A stretch of DNA of 64,000 bases, taken from NCBI RefSeq assembly GCF_023715465.1, contig NZ_JAMBOE010000010.1, forward strand, positions 62,001 through 126,000. Reading direction: 5' to 3'. Shown one piece after another: positions 24,044 through 32,878 of the stretch. The notes under the pieces are model-generated. The model was not told where the DNA came from. It saw only the letters and a list, made by a program, of their open reading frames with translations, and did not search any database. This DNA comes from Paenibacillus macerans (GTDB taxonomy: Bacteria; Bacillota; Bacilli; Paenibacillales; Paenibacillaceae). A program made the position numbers and the translations under genes. Each line of letters begins with the position of its first letter. Position 1 is the stretch's first letter.

Positions 24044-26143
24044 TTATTCCTGAATTAGGGTATTCCCATGTAACGCCTGATTAAATGTCCTCACATCTTT
24101 TGCAGCAAATAACTTATCCAATTTTTCTGTATCATCAATTAACTCAACCAGGCTTTTCATCACTTTGATATGCGAATGAGAATTCACCGCGGCTAAGCAA
24201 AAGACAATTTTTACAGGATCATTATCCGGATGGCCGAAATTCACCGGTTCCTTTAATGTCATGACGCTGAGGCCTAATTTATTTACTCCATCTTCCGGCC
24301 GCGCGTGTGCTAACGCTAAATGCTTCCCTACCACGATATATGGCCCAAATTCTTCAACAGACTTGATCATGGCGTTTACATATCGTTCTTCAATGACCTC
24401 CTCTTTTACTAGAGGCAGCGCAACCTTCGTGATCACCTCCTTCCAGTCTTTCACTTCTTGATTTAGTAAGATATTGGAATCCTTTAAAACATCCTGAAGC
24501 ATCGGCTGTATCTCCCTTGTATTAATTTTCAAATAATGTTGTTTAAAAGTTTCTTCTACTTTCTGATAGCTTTCCTGTGTTATCGTACCGCCGCTTTCTA
24601 CAATCAACGCCAGAACATCCTGCATCAGCTTCGTAGCATCTAATTTGTTGGAGATTGTTCTTTTTTTATCCTTATTTTCAAATAAAAACGCTTTCACTTC
24701 CTTCTTGTCGCTTTCCCTTAAAATCGGGTTCAGTAGTAAAATCGGTTTTTTAGGATATTCAATCGGTATCGAAGTAAAAATCAAATCCACATCCAACTTG
24801 TCAATAAAAGCTAATTCATACGAACTCAGAACCGCCACAATCTCGATATTGAATTGCTTTTTTAAATTCGCCGCCAACAACTTTCCGGTTGAAATTCCAT
24901 GATTACAAACCACAACCGCCTGATAAACATATTGTTCTTCCTGGTTCATCCGGCTTGCTGAAGTGGAAAAATACACCGTCAAGAAGCCGATCTCATCTTC
25001 CGATAATGTTTTCTTTGTATAATCCGCTATTCGCTTGCTAAAGCAAGCTACTGCATCATAAATTGCGGAATAAGACTCTTTAATCGTGTCTTTTAAGGGA
25101 TTAAATGCCTGCAAATCATTCTTTGCCCTGCTTAATAGCCCGGTGATATGCTTATACAAACCTTCATACAAATCTTCTTCTTCCTGAGAAAAAGGAATTC
25201 CCGTTATTTTCTCGACATGCTCGATTAATTGAATAGCTAGTAATTGTGCCGCAACCCAATCCAATGAATTATTCATATCTTTGGGATTGAACGATCCAAT
25301 GGTGAAAGTAATATATTTAATTTCATTTAACGAAGGATATAATGAAAAATCCGCACAAATCGCATCGACAAAATTTCTTACCGGACCTTCTTCGATCTCT
25401 GCTCTTACTTTTGCTGATTCACTAACGGTATTTCCTTCTTGTATACGTCTTACCCAAACACCTAAAAATAGAATGATCTGGTTGCGATACACATGATTCA
25501 TCTTCACTCTGGACTTTTTCAATACTTCATCATAATGTTGCCCAAGTACCTGTAATACTCTTTTATCCAAATAATTCAGTACCCATTTATTTACAGCCTC
25601 TGTATCTCTATCCCGCATCAGATGATCAATATCTGTCAGACTATTAATCACATCGTACAGCATAGATCGTATGGACCGCTCATCCCCTTGCAAAACAATC
25701 CCTTGCTTCGTTAAACTCACTACTGAAATGGCATATGGATTTAAATATTGACGAAGTTTACGCATATCCTCATCCAACGTACTTTTAGATACCTGTAACT
25801 TTTCTTCCATTTCATATAACAGTGTAGTTTTTGTGGTATCCGCAATTTCCAAAAGCAAGGCAAGAAAACGTTCATCCGGCCGATAATAATCTTTTTCCCT
25901 GCTACCACCGACTTGCGTCAATAACCTTTCAGATTCTTGATCAGGCAGGACCAATTTCATCCCTTTACCTCTTGCTGTAGTAACCATTGGATAATTATGT
26001 TCAGTCAAATATTCATTAATCAGTACTAGTTCGTTTCGTAAAGTACGTTCACTAATACGGAATTCTTTGCTTAAATCCTCAAAAGTCAAAGGTGTATTTA
26101 CTCTTAAAAATCTTGCAAATATTCGTTGTGTACGTTCCTTCAT
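24044..26143 (-). CDS. BglG/MtlR-type PRD regulator with EIIB-like and EIIA domains
   Basis: A 699-residue PTS-controlled regulator. In order: an HTH ('PLTFEDLSKEFRISERTLRN', residues about 17-36), a second HTH ('TLLYEMEEKLQVSKSTLDED'), two PRD domains (about 180-395), a GatB-like EIIB segment with 'VVCNHGISTGKLLAANLKKQF' (Cys near 411), and a C-terminal EIIA type-2 domain with 'HLALAHARPEDGVNKLG' (active His near 611). PRD histidines let HPr and EII proteins switch its activity. It heads the PTS operon and most likely activates it. Its EIIA domain may also supply the IIA function that the operon otherwise lacks. AAAGGGG precedes the ATG. Confidence 0.9.
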   Translation of the reverse strand: MKERTQRIFARFLRVNTPLTFEDLSKEFRISERTLRNELVLINEYLTEHNYPMVTTARGKGMKLVLPDQESERLLTQVGGSREKDYYRPDERFLALLLEIADTTKTTLLYEMEEKLQVSKSTLDEDMRKLRQYLNPYAISVVSLTKQGIVLQGDERSIRSMLYDVINSLTDIDHLMRDRDTEAVNKWVLNYLDKRVLQVLGQHYDEVLKKSRVKMNHVYRNQIILFLGVWVRRIQEGNTVSESAKVRAEIEEGPVRNFVDAICADFSLYPSLNEIKYITFTIGSFNPKDMNNSLDWVAAQLLAIQLIEHVEKITGIPFSQEEEDLYEGLYKHITGLLSRAKNDLQAFNPLKDTIKESYSAIYDAVACFSKRIADYTKKTLSEDEIGFLTVYFSTSASRMNQEEQYVYQAVVVCNHGISTGKLLAANLKKQFNIEIVAVLSSYELAFIDKLDVDLIFTSIPIEYPKKPILLLNPILRESDKKEVKAFLFENKDKKRTISNKLDATKLMQDVLALIVESGGTITQESYQKVEETFKQHYLKINTREIQPMLQDVLKDSNILLNQEVKDWKEVITKVALPLVKEEVIEERYVNAMIKSVEEFGPYIVVGKHLALAHARPEDGVNKLGLSVMTLKEPVNFGHPDNDPVKIVFCLAAVNSHSHIKVMKSLVELIDDTEKLDKLFAAKDVRTFNQALHGNTLIQE

Positions 26144-26168
26144 GAAATGTAACCCCTTTCTTGATTTG

Positions 26169-26174
26169 ATTATA
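26169..26174 (-). promoter_or_regulatory. Candidate -10 box of the PTS operon with an upstream inverted repeat
   Basis: TATAAT on the minus strand, 26 bp before the regulator's start. No good -35 box stands 16-18 bp upstream. Instead there is an inverted repeat, AACT-N5-AGTT (about 26181-26193), overlapping that position, as expected for a promoter that needs an activator. Confidence 0.45.
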
Positions 26175-26244
26175 GTTTTTCAAACTAAGAAAGTTTAGTG
26201 TAACTTTTTGCAACTTCAATTCGCAAAAATGTACGCGTTGCATA

Positions 26245-26288
26245 CCAAAAAAGCAATCCCAACGAGACAAACGCTCGCTGAGATTGCT
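26245..26288 (-). terminator. Rho-independent terminator after the CuAO-N lipoprotein operon
   Basis: On the minus strand AGCAATC-N-CA-N-CGAG pairs with CTCG-N-TG-N-GATTGCT around a 7-nt loop and is followed by TTTTTT. It isolates the lipoprotein gene to its right from the PTS operon to its left. Confidence 0.85.
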
Positions 26289-26366
26289 TAGGCTGGTTGA
26301 CGCTATATAGAGGACATAAGATGCCTTATCTGTACTCCTCTTTTATTCGTAAACTCGGTCTAACGC

Positions 26367-27272
26367 TTATCCTGGAAAAGCCAGTGCATTTTTATCTTTC
26401 GGATCAAATTCACTTATATCCATGACTAAACCATTATAATAGGTGTACACATCCCCGGTATATTTATCCACCCAAAAATCATATACGACCGGCAGCACAT
26501 AGTAGCGATCATTCTCCATTTTAACCGTCAAATTGGCAATGGTCTTCCGAAGCATAGCTTCATCATCATATTGTTCAACTTGTACATTTTCTTCAAGGGG
26601 AGTATAGGTCCCGTACTTTTTCTCAAATGCAGTGATCAGTTGCTCTCTCGCTTTATTCACTGCTTCTTCTTGCGACAACTTTGCCCTATTCTCGGGATAA
26701 CGGCTGATCATTACATGCGGCATTCTTTCCACGATGCGTAATGCATCAGCGTCGGTTCCGTCATAATAATGAACATTCCCCTTCAAGACTTGGGCAACAA
26801 AACTGACAGGAACAAAGAGATCCTCATGCAGTCGTTCGGGTACTGCATCCAGTTGTATCACTTGCCCGTTTAATTTCACGCTCTTATTGCCAACAACGAC
26901 TTCCACCTTGTTCTCTCCATCTTCGAGAGTAGCTGTCCCCTCTACGTCGTTCCACTCCAGTTGGGCCCCTAAATGTTCGGCGATAATCGCCAATGGAACA
27001 AATATATGATCATTGAACGCTGTAACATTTGCATTCTTAATAATCGAACCATTTATAAACAGTCCAATATATTCTTGATTCAACATCTCTTTGCTTCCAT
27101 CATCGTAAATAATGTAAGGCTCCTCAGACTCTTCTCCATAAGGCAGTATTTGCACCTGATTCATATTCGTTCTTGCAACCGATTCTTCATTTGCTTTTTT
27201 CTCAGACAAAGCGCATCCGGACACAACGAATAATAAAAAGATACCGATACCTGCAATTAATAATTTCCTCAC
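26367..27272 (-). CDS. Lipoprotein with copper-amine-oxidase N-terminal-like domain
   Basis: A 301-residue predicted lipoprotein: signal peptide MRKLLIAGIGIFLLFVVSG with lipobox V-S-G-C (Cys20). Residues 65-185 form a 'copper amine oxidase N-terminal' type domain ('LFINGSIIKNANVTAFNDH', 'IFVPLAIIAEHLGAQLEWND', 'LFVPVSFVAQVL'), common in Paenibacillus cell-envelope proteins. This domain does not itself show oxidase activity. The C-terminal 100 residues ('EAVNKAREQLITAFEKKYG ... YYVLPVVYDFWVDKYTGDVY') resemble a PepSY-like fold. It is cotranscribed with the membrane protein gene just upstream. The function is unknown. Confidence 0.8.
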   Translation of the reverse strand: MRKLLIAGIGIFLLFVVSGCALSEKKANEESVARTNMNQVQILPYGEESEEPYIIYDDGSKEMLNQEYIGLFINGSIIKNANVTAFNDHIFVPLAIIAEHLGAQLEWNDVEGTATLEDGENKVEVVVGNKSVKLNGQVIQLDAVPERLHEDLFVPVSFVAQVLKGNVHYYDGTDADALRIVERMPHVMISRYPENRAKLSQEEAVNKAREQLITAFEKKYGTYTPLEENVQVEQYDDEAMLRKTIANLTVKMENDRYYVLPVVYDFWVDKYTGDVYTYYNGLVMDISEFDPKDKNALAFPG

Positions 27273-27301
27273 TCTTTACACCCCTCGCCTTTACCTTCAT
27301 C

Positions 27302-27745
27302 TTAACTTGATTTTTCATTATCTAATTTCAGCGGCGCAAGTAAATTTATTACAAATATATAAATCGGGTGGACGATCATAGCACCAAGGCTCAACAGTCC
27401 GACAACGGGAGGCGGGAGCTCCCCACGATCTACTATAGGAAACAAAGAACTAAACGTGAAATTTATCAATACAAAATACGGAAACCACAGAATCATAGAA
27501 ATAAACCTTAGTTTCGTGTTATTTTCAGCAAAGTATTTCCTGGTCAAAATAACGGATAAAATTGTGAAGAAAATAAACATGATAAAAATGAGAGAATAAA
27601 CAACTTGGTTAACCAAGGACAAGTCCCACCCAGACACTCTACCAATTCGATAGATATTTGCTAGCAGTTGTACAGGAAAAGATAACATTACCGCGTATCC
27701 AAAACTCATTATATTGATCTTCACAAAATTCTTAATAGCAGCCAT
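27302..27745 (-). CDS. Membrane protein of unknown function, four predicted helices
   Basis: A 147-residue protein with four hydrophobic segments (about 13-30, 45-65, 80-103, 113-137) and a short charged tail. I do not recognise a family. The ATG at 27745 sits directly on the AAGGAGG ribosome site, which is too close, so the true start may be a few codons further in. It lies 29 bp upstream of the CuAO-N lipoprotein gene and is probably cotranscribed with it. Confidence 0.6.
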   Translation of the reverse strand: MAAIKNFVKINIMSFGYAVMLSFPVQLLANIYRIGRVSGWDLSLVNQVVYSLIFIMFIFFTILSVILTRKYFAENNTKLRFISMILWFPYFVLINFTFSSLFPIVDRGELPPPVVGLLSLGAMIVHPIYIFVINLLAPLKLDNEKSS

Positions 27746-27835
27746 CCTCCTTGTTTCCTCACAAACAATTATACCAAGTCAAACCTGGGTACACAGCGAT
27801 ATCGATGTTTTTCCAATGACTTATTGAGAAAAACA

Positions 27836-27865
27836 AAAACCACAACCGGATAAGGTTGTGGTTTT
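27836..27865. terminator. Terminator after the YitT-family gene
   Basis: A 12-bp perfect stem (AAAACCACAACC) around a 6-nt loop, with A and T runs on both sides, so it can work in both directions. It lies 8 bp after the YitT stop codon. Confidence 0.85.
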
Positions 27866-27872
27866 TTGTTTC

Positions 27873-28709
27873 TCACTTCGAAATATCCAAAAACCCCTCT
27901 CCAAACACATCCCTCACTTCGTGGATGGTGAGAAAAGCGGTTTTGTCGATGGATCTGACAATCTTTTTAAGCGTGGATACCTCTTGCTTGCTGATGACGA
28001 TGTATAGGACCTCTTTCGGATTTTTCGTATAGTAGCCATGGCCCGACAGCACCGTAACGCCACGGTCCATTTGGGTAATGACCACCTCGGCGATGTCGTT
28101 TTGTTTCTCCGAGATGATCGTAACGGCCTTTTTGGGATTCAGCCCCTCAATCATGAAGTCCATAACCTTCGTACCGACATACAAAATGACGATGGTCAGC
28201 ATCAGCTTCTCCGCCCCGATAATAAAATAGGAGGAAAAAGCCACGATCAGATCGAAAAACAACAGCGCATAGCTGATATTCCAGTCGAGATATTTATTGG
28301 CGATCCGGGCTAAAATCACGGTCCCCGCTGTCGTTCCCCCGACCCGCACGATCAGGCCGATTCCGATCCCCACCAGCACGCCGGCGAAGACGGCATTAAT
28401 GGTCGGCTCATGCGAATTGATCCTCCAGTTTTCCGTTAGATGCAGAAACAGCGAGTTAAAAGCGACCGCAATCACCGTATACACCGTCGTTTGCCGATCC
28501 AAAAATTTGTAGCCGACAATCAGCAGCAAGCCATTGATCACGATATTAACGATGGAGGGTGACCACTGAAACAAGTAGTACAGAATAATAGTGACCCCTG
28601 TAACGCCTCCCTCACCAAACTCATTTGGGATGACAAACAGATTGACAGCCAATGCAAATAAAAAGGCACCCACAATGATAGTAGCGATATCCGCCATTCT
28701 CTTTTTCAT
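27873..28709 (-). CDS. YitT family membrane protein with DUF2179 domain
   Basis: A 278-residue protein with five or six membrane helices in its first 180 residues ('IIVGAFLFALAVNLFVIP', 'GVTGVTIILYYLFQ') and a C-terminal cytoplasmic DUF2179 domain ('AVTIISEKQNDIAEVVITQ ... EVLYIVISKQEVSTLKKIV'). The family is widespread in Bacillales, often in several copies, and its function is not established. I prefer the ATG at 28709, giving MKKRMADIATIIVG; an upstream GTG at 28766 adds 19 charged residues. A fragment of a second YitT-like gene may survive near 8490-8525. Confidence 0.88.
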   Translation of the reverse strand: MKKRMADIATIIVGAFLFALAVNLFVIPNEFGEGGVTGVTIILYYLFQWSPSIVNIVINGLLLIVGYKFLDRQTTVYTVIAVAFNSLFLHLTENWRINSHEPTINAVFAGVLVGIGIGLIVRVGGTTAGTVILARIANKYLDWNISYALLFFDLIVAFSSYFIIGAEKLMLTIVILYVGTKVMDFMIEGLNPKKAVTIISEKQNDIAEVVITQMDRGVTVLSGHGYYTKNPKEVLYIVISKQEVSTLKKIVRSIDKTAFLTIHEVRDVFGEGFLDISK

Positions 28710-28857
28710 AACTAGTCTGATCCTCTCTAGCATTTCTAGCCTTACAACCAGATCATCGTATTCCACTTACGGCTATAAAGTCAATATGACTTTTACACTT
28801 TAATTCGCTATCTAATTCACTTGAAAAAGGAATTTCGACAAAATTCATACCAAAATA

Positions 28858-28904
28858 AAGAACGGGCGGTGCTAGAGGAGAATCCCTGCAAGCCGCCCGT
28901 TCTT
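28858..28904. terminator. Terminator after the HxlR regulator gene
   Basis: A 12-bp perfect GC-rich stem (AAGAACGGGCGG) around a 23-nt loop, with T-rich flanks on both strands. It is positioned to end the leftward hxlR-type gene. Confidence 0.8.
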
Positions 28905-28916
28905 TTCTTATTCCGT

Positions 28917-29255
28917 TCAATTATTTTGGTTCTTTACCCCCCACTCACACAACTGTTCCAAAACCGGCAACAGCGTTTCCGCTTTCTCTGTGAGACTGTA
29001 TTCGACTTTAGGGGGAACTTGGGGGTACTCTTTGCGGTTCACCATACCGTCCGCTTCCAATTCTTTTAGTTGGGCACTCAATGTTTTATAGGTAATGGCT
29101 CCTATCCGTCTTTTCATATCATTAAAGCGAACCGTTTGGTTTTCTGCGAGGAGGTAAATAATCAGCATTTTCCATTTGCCGCCGATCACTGACAAGGTAT
29201 AGCCAAAAGGGGTCTCTTGAATATTACCTTTCTCTTTATAGTCAGCCACGCTCAT
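28917..29255 (-). CDS. HxlR-family winged-helix transcriptional regulator
   Basis: A 112-residue protein with the HxlR signature 'FGYTLSVIGGKWKMLIIYLL', 'VRFNDMKRRIGAITYKTLSAQLKELEADG' and 'VEYSLTEKAETLLPVLEQL'. These regulators often sense reactive carbonyls or oxidants through a Cys near the N-terminus, but here none is present before the HTH; the only Cys is near the C-terminus ('LEQLCEWG'). I chose the ATG at 29255, preceded by AAAGGA, over a start at 29321, because it gives the standard family length. It is divergent from a RidA gene, which it likely controls. Confidence 0.88.
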   Translation of the reverse strand: MSVADYKEKGNIQETPFGYTLSVIGGKWKMLIIYLLAENQTVRFNDMKRRIGAITYKTLSAQLKELEADGMVNRKEYPQVPPKVEYSLTEKAETLLPVLEQLCEWGVKNQNN

Positions 29256-29276
29256 ATTTGCACTATCCTTTCTGGT

Positions 29277-29301
29277 AGTACCTATCAATAAAGTGCGTAC
29301 T
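29277..29301. promoter_or_regulatory. Inverted repeat between hxlR and ridA-like genes, candidate operator
   Basis: AGTAC (29277-29281) and GTACT (29297-29301) face each other across 15 bp in the gap between the two divergent genes. HxlR/YodB-type proteins bind TACT/AGTA-type dyads, so this is a reasonable binding site. The arms are short. Confidence 0.4.
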
Positions 29302-29360
29302 ATTTTTTTGTTTGCGTTCATTTTATACTGGCCTTACTTTGAAGTAAAGGAGAGAAAAAA

Positions 29361-29744
29361 ATGGCGAATGTCAAAACCTACAATCACGATCTTTGGGATC
29401 ACGGCATCTCCCAGGGTTACAGTGTCAACGGCACCATCTACATTTCGGGACAATTTTCCCACGATACGGAGGGCGCGTTCGTTGGCGTGGGCGATATCGA
29501 GGCACAGACCCGGCAGACACTGGAAAATCTCGATCGCGTGCTGGCGGGATTTGGGGTCACGAAGTCGAACCTCGCTTATGTGGAGCTCTATCTGACAAAG
29601 GCGGAAGAGCATTTCGAGCCATGCATCCGGCTGTTCAAGGAATACATGGGACAACACCGGCCGGCCGGCAGTTGCATCGGCGTGACCTACCTGGCATCCC
29701 CTGAGCAACTGGTCGAAATCCGCGCTGTCGCACACACGGACTAA
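29361..29744 (+). CDS. RidA/YjgF family protein
   Basis: A 127-residue protein of the Rid family, whose members hydrolyse reactive enamine/imine intermediates. Family text includes 'TIYISGQFSHDTEGAFVGVGDIEAQTRQTLENLDRVLAGFG', 'VELYLTKAEEHFE' and 'RPAGSCIGVTYLASPEQLVEIRAVAHTD'. The Arg of R-P-A and the late Glu occupy the positions of the RidA catalytic pair. AAAGGAGAG precedes the ATG. It is divergent from the HxlR regulator with a 105-bp gap. Confidence 0.9.
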   Translation: MANVKTYNHDLWDHGISQGYSVNGTIYISGQFSHDTEGAFVGVGDIEAQTRQTLENLDRVLAGFGVTKSNLAYVELYLTKAEEHFEPCIRLFKEYMGQHRPAGSCIGVTYLASPEQLVEIRAVAHTD

Positions 29745-29819
29745 CTCGGCCGCCGCGATCGGCGCAGCGCCGGGCGTCCCGGCTTCGAAAAGGGTTGGGG
29801 CCGCTATTGGCGCATATAA

Positions 29820-29845
29820 AAAGCCCGCTTCATTTAGCGGGCTTT
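29820..29845. terminator. Bidirectional terminator between ridA-like and ATP-grasp genes
   Basis: A perfect 10-bp stem (AAAGCCCGCT) with a 6-nt loop, T-rich on both strands. It ends both the rightward Rid gene and the leftward phosphonate operon. Confidence 0.88.
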
Positions 29846-29854
29846 AGGCGTCCA

Positions 29855-30595
29855 TCAACCTCTTTTATAAGCGAGGATTCGGCGGTACAACGCTGTATCC
29901 TTCAGCTTGTGGAAATGGGACATGGCCGGATACAGGTTGGCTTCAATAATGGACACGCGCCCCCCTTGATCGGTGGCGACGTCCAGGCCGTAAATACGAT
30001 GTCCGGGGAACAAGGCTTGCAGCCTTCTTGCGGAAAGAAGCGAGACTTTATTGATTTGAGATTCCAATGCCGAGGCGGACAGGTGTCTGATGGATGAGCG
30101 CTGAAGCCCCGGTTTGAACCTAAGCAGCGTTCCCTTGCTCCGCGTATTGTTGGAAACAATGTAGCCTTTGCCGGCCACCTTGATCAGCTTTCCCGTAACC
30201 ACCCACTGGGATGAACTTTTTTTTCGCTGCACGATGACTCTCATATCAAAGGGGCAATTGTTAATGGTGGGGCGGGTAATCCGCCGTTGAACCATGTAAC
30301 TGGCGGACCCCATTATTTTTTGGATATAGCGGTAGGTGTTCTCCCTTCCCTGTATCACCTGTGCCCGATTCTCGTAATGTACGGCGTACCTGCCATTCCC
30401 CAGATCCGAAACTTGAATCACCCCGCGGCCGCGGCTCCCCCAAACCGGTTTAACTATGACATGCCGGTGTTTTTTCAAAAGACTCCAGCAGGATTGCCGG
30501 TTCATCCTCTTTGTTTCCGGCAGGTAGGGCGCTAAAGAGGCGCTTTGTTTCATAAACACATATTTAAGCCATTTATTTTTGGCTACCTTTCCCAC
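29855..30595 (-). CDS. YheC/YheD-type ATP-grasp protein, last gene of the phosphonate operon
   Basis: A 246-residue ATP-grasp protein of the YheC/YheD family, known in bacilli as spore-coat-associated. ATP-grasp marks are 'VIVKPVWGSRGRGVIQV' near residue 48 (nucleotide-binding Lys and Gly loop), 'NCPFDMRVIVQRKKSS' near 115 and 'IYGLDVATDQGGRVSIIEANLYPAM' near 208-232 (metal-binding D, E and N). I chose a GTG at 30595 with GGTGGAG upstream; the frame stays open further up. It overlaps the phnW stop by 23 bp, so its translation is coupled to an AEP-making enzyme. It may attach AEP to another molecule; this is inference. Confidence 0.85.
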   Translation of the reverse strand: MGKVAKNKWLKYVFMKQSASLAPYLPETKRMNRQSCWSLLKKHRHVIVKPVWGSRGRGVIQVSDLGNGRYAVHYENRAQVIQGRENTYRYIQKIMGSASYMVQRRITRPTINNCPFDMRVIVQRKKSSSQWVVTGKLIKVAGKGYIVSNNTRSKGTLLRFKPGLQRSSIRHLSASALESQINKVSLLSARRLQALFPGHRIYGLDVATDQGGRVSIIEANLYPAMSHFHKLKDTALYRRILAYKRG

Positions 30596-31721
30596 GGGAC
30601 TCCACCTTTCTCCTCTTCGATCGAACGCCATTCAGATACTCTTCCAGCCATTTCAGAAAAACCTCGATGTCCTTAACCGTAATATCCCCGATATTGGCGA
30701 CCCGGAACGTCTTTAGCCCCTCCAGCTTGCCGGGGTAAATCATTATGCCCTTGCTGTAAAAGAAATCATGCATGGACGGAAAATCAAAATCCGCATCAGG
30801 TTCACGAATGGAAGTGATGAGCTTCGCGTGATGCTCTTCGGGGACGATGTAGGTCAAACCGAGCCTGTTTAGACCGCTGATTAAAGTTTTCCAGGATGCG
30901 GTGTATCTTGCGTAACGCTTGACTATACCTTCCTGATTTAATTCCCGGATAGCTTGCTTAAGCGCGTACAAGGTCTGTACCGGCGGTGTAAACCGCATTT
31001 GCGCATGTTCGGCAAAATAACGATATTGCGCGTACAAATTCAAATAATAATTTCGTGGCTTCCGATCCTTTAAATTCTCCAATTTGCTCTTCTCCGCGAT
31101 CACGAACGAAACCCCGGGCATTCCCTGCAGGTTCTTGTTGGAACTGGACGCCAGAAAAGAAATGTTCATTTCCTTCATGTCCATCGGAACCGCGGCAAAA
31201 GAGCTCATGGCGTCCACCATCATGTCGATGTGATGCCTGCGGCATAATTCCCCGATCTCCTTTACCCTGTTCAGCAGGCCGGTTGTTGTCTCGTGATGCA
31301 CCACCGCGAGATGAGAAATCCTGCGGCCGGAGGAGCGGATACACCGCTCTAATTCATCGAGATCAATGGCCTCATCAAAAGGACTCTTGAATTCCAAATA
31401 GTCGATTTCGTAGATCTCGGCGATCTCGCACATCCGTCTGCCATATGCGCCGTTATTAACAATGACCATAGCTTCGTTGCCAGGAACGGAGCTGATCATG
31501 GATTCAACGGCCGCGGTGCCCGAGCCGCCAAACAAGACGGCCCGATAGTGGTCCGGATCCGCAACCAAACGGGTGAGTTCGGTGGAGATGTGCTCCATGA
31601 CCGCGCCAAATTCGGCTTCGCGGGGGCATATATCCGGAACCACCTGTGATCGTTTTACAGTATCCGTAGTCGTTGCCGGTCCGGGGGTAAGCAAAATATT
31701 TCTCCTTACGTCAGAGCTCAC
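30573..31721 (-). CDS. phnW: 2-aminoethylphosphonate:pyruvate aminotransferase
   Basis: A 382-residue PLP enzyme converting phosphonoacetaldehyde to 2-aminoethylphosphonate (or the reverse). Motifs: 'ILLTPGPATTTDTVKRSQVVPDICPREAEF', 'LFGGSGTAAVESMISS', 'HHETTTGLLNRVKEIG', 'VDAMSSFAAVPMDM', and the PLP-Lys in 'ASSSNKNLQGMPGVSFV' near residue 190. It follows pepM and ppd, so here it works in the biosynthetic direction. The start is a GTG at 31721 overlapping the ppd stop (GTGA). The C-terminus ends in a very basic tail (R-S-K-R-R-K-V-E-S-R-G-K) that overlaps the ATP-grasp gene. Confidence 0.93.
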   Translation of the reverse strand: MSSDVRRNILLTPGPATTTDTVKRSQVVPDICPREAEFGAVMEHISTELTRLVADPDHYRAVLFGGSGTAAVESMISSVPGNEAMVIVNNGAYGRRMCEIAEIYEIDYLEFKSPFDEAIDLDELERCIRSSGRRISHLAVVHHETTTGLLNRVKEIGELCRRHHIDMMVDAMSSFAAVPMDMKEMNISFLASSSNKNLQGMPGVSFVIAEKSKLENLKDRKPRNYYLNLYAQYRYFAEHAQMRFTPPVQTLYALKQAIRELNQEGIVKRYARYTASWKTLISGLNRLGLTYIVPEEHHAKLITSIREPDADFDFPSMHDFFYSKGIMIYPGKLEGLKTFRVANIGDITVKDIEVFLKWLEEYLNGVRSKRRKVESRGKGSQK

Positions 31722-32878
31722 GAGCCACCCACTTCCTTGAACTTAATGGGATCGTTTTGCAGAAACCGCTGTAGGCGCATCTTTACTTCGTAAGGCTTTA
31801 TGCCCGGACGGGCCAGTTGCGCTTTGGACTGCTTGGAGATTCTCATATACAGAAAAGTAAGCGCTCGGGTCTCTTTCCAAGCTAGCAAGCAAGCTTTCAG
31901 TTCTTCGAGGTTGTGAACGTGGATCGACTTCGTATACCCGCAGGCAGCGGCAATGCTTACGAAATCAACATTATGGGATACCGTGCTTTGTCCCCCTGTT
32001 GATTCATAGGCGTTATTATCGAGCAAAATATGCACCATATTGCCGGGGTTATAGCACCCGTTTGTCGAGAGGCTTCCCATGCGCATCAACAGCGCCCCGT
32101 CTCCATCAATCACGACGATGTTCTTGTTCGGCTGGCTTAGAGCAAGCCCCAGTCCAAAAGAACCGACACACCCCATCGATCCCACCATGTACAGATTGCT
32201 GCTTGCGTCTTCAATTTCATACAATTCCCGCCCCGTTTTGCCCGTTGTGGCCAGTTGTACCGTGTCCCCGTCTTTGACCGCATTGATCACGGCTAATGCC
32301 TCATACCGCGCCGGCATCTGATCTTCTTGATGGGCATGCTGTATAAACTGGTTGGAATGTAGAGAGGTTTGCTGCTTCTTCAAAGGCTCCGTGTCAAAGG
32401 TCCCTTTCTTGACGATAAAAAAGAACGGCCGATTCCGGGCAATTTGCTCATGGGCCTGAACCAGCTGCTTCCTGGCCTCCTCCAAATCTTTGGAAAGGTA
32501 TTGCCACTCCACATCCATCAATTCCAGCAGCTGCGCCGTGATCATGCCCATTAGTTCATGCTGAGGCTCGTCGGGGATACCCGGCTCTCCGCGAAGGCTG
32601 ACAAACCCGAGCAGCGGAATGCGGAAGGGGTAAATCAGGGAGGTTAGCGGCGAAACCGCGTTGGTTAGCCCTGAGTTTTGCATCAGGACCACCGATTTCT
32701 TCCCTCCTAGATAAGCGCCGGAGGCGATGGCAATCGCATCTCCTTCGTTAGCCGCCGCAACATAATCGCATTCATTGATGGCGTAGTTGATTAAATTTTT
32801 CAGATAGGAGCACGGTACCCCGCTGAAAAAGGTGAAGCCTAATTCTCGGAGCTCTTCTCCAAATATCCTCGTGTCCAA
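31718..32878 (-). CDS. ppd: Phosphonopyruvate decarboxylase
   Basis: A 386-residue ThDP enzyme that makes phosphonoacetaldehyde from phosphonopyruvate and so pulls the unfavourable mutase reaction forward. Motifs: 'FTFFSGVPCSYLKNLINYAIN' at the N-terminus, 'AANEGDAIAIASGAYLGGKK' near residue 42 (catalytic Glu), 'GEPGIPDEPQHELMG' near 97, and the ThDP/Mg motif 'DGDGALLMRMGSLSTNG ... DNNAYESTGGQ' near 255-292. The start is a TTG at 32878, 8 nt after GAGGGGA and 0 bp from the pepM stop. Confidence 0.94.
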   Translation of the reverse strand: MDTRIFGEELRELGFTFFSGVPCSYLKNLINYAINECDYVAAANEGDAIAIASGAYLGGKKSVVLMQNSGLTNAVSPLTSLIYPFRIPLLGFVSLRGEPGIPDEPQHELMGMITAQLLELMDVEWQYLSKDLEEARKQLVQAHEQIARNRPFFFIVKKGTFDTEPLKKQQTSLHSNQFIQHAHQEDQMPARYEALAVINAVKDGDTVQLATTGKTGRELYEIEDASSNLYMVGSMGCVGSFGLGLALSQPNKNIVVIDGDGALLMRMGSLSTNGCYNPGNMVHILLDNNAYESTGGQSTVSHNVDFVSIAAACGYTKSIHVHNLEELKACLLAWKETRALTFLYMRISKQSKAQLARPGIKPYEVKMRLQRFLQNDPIKFKEVGGS

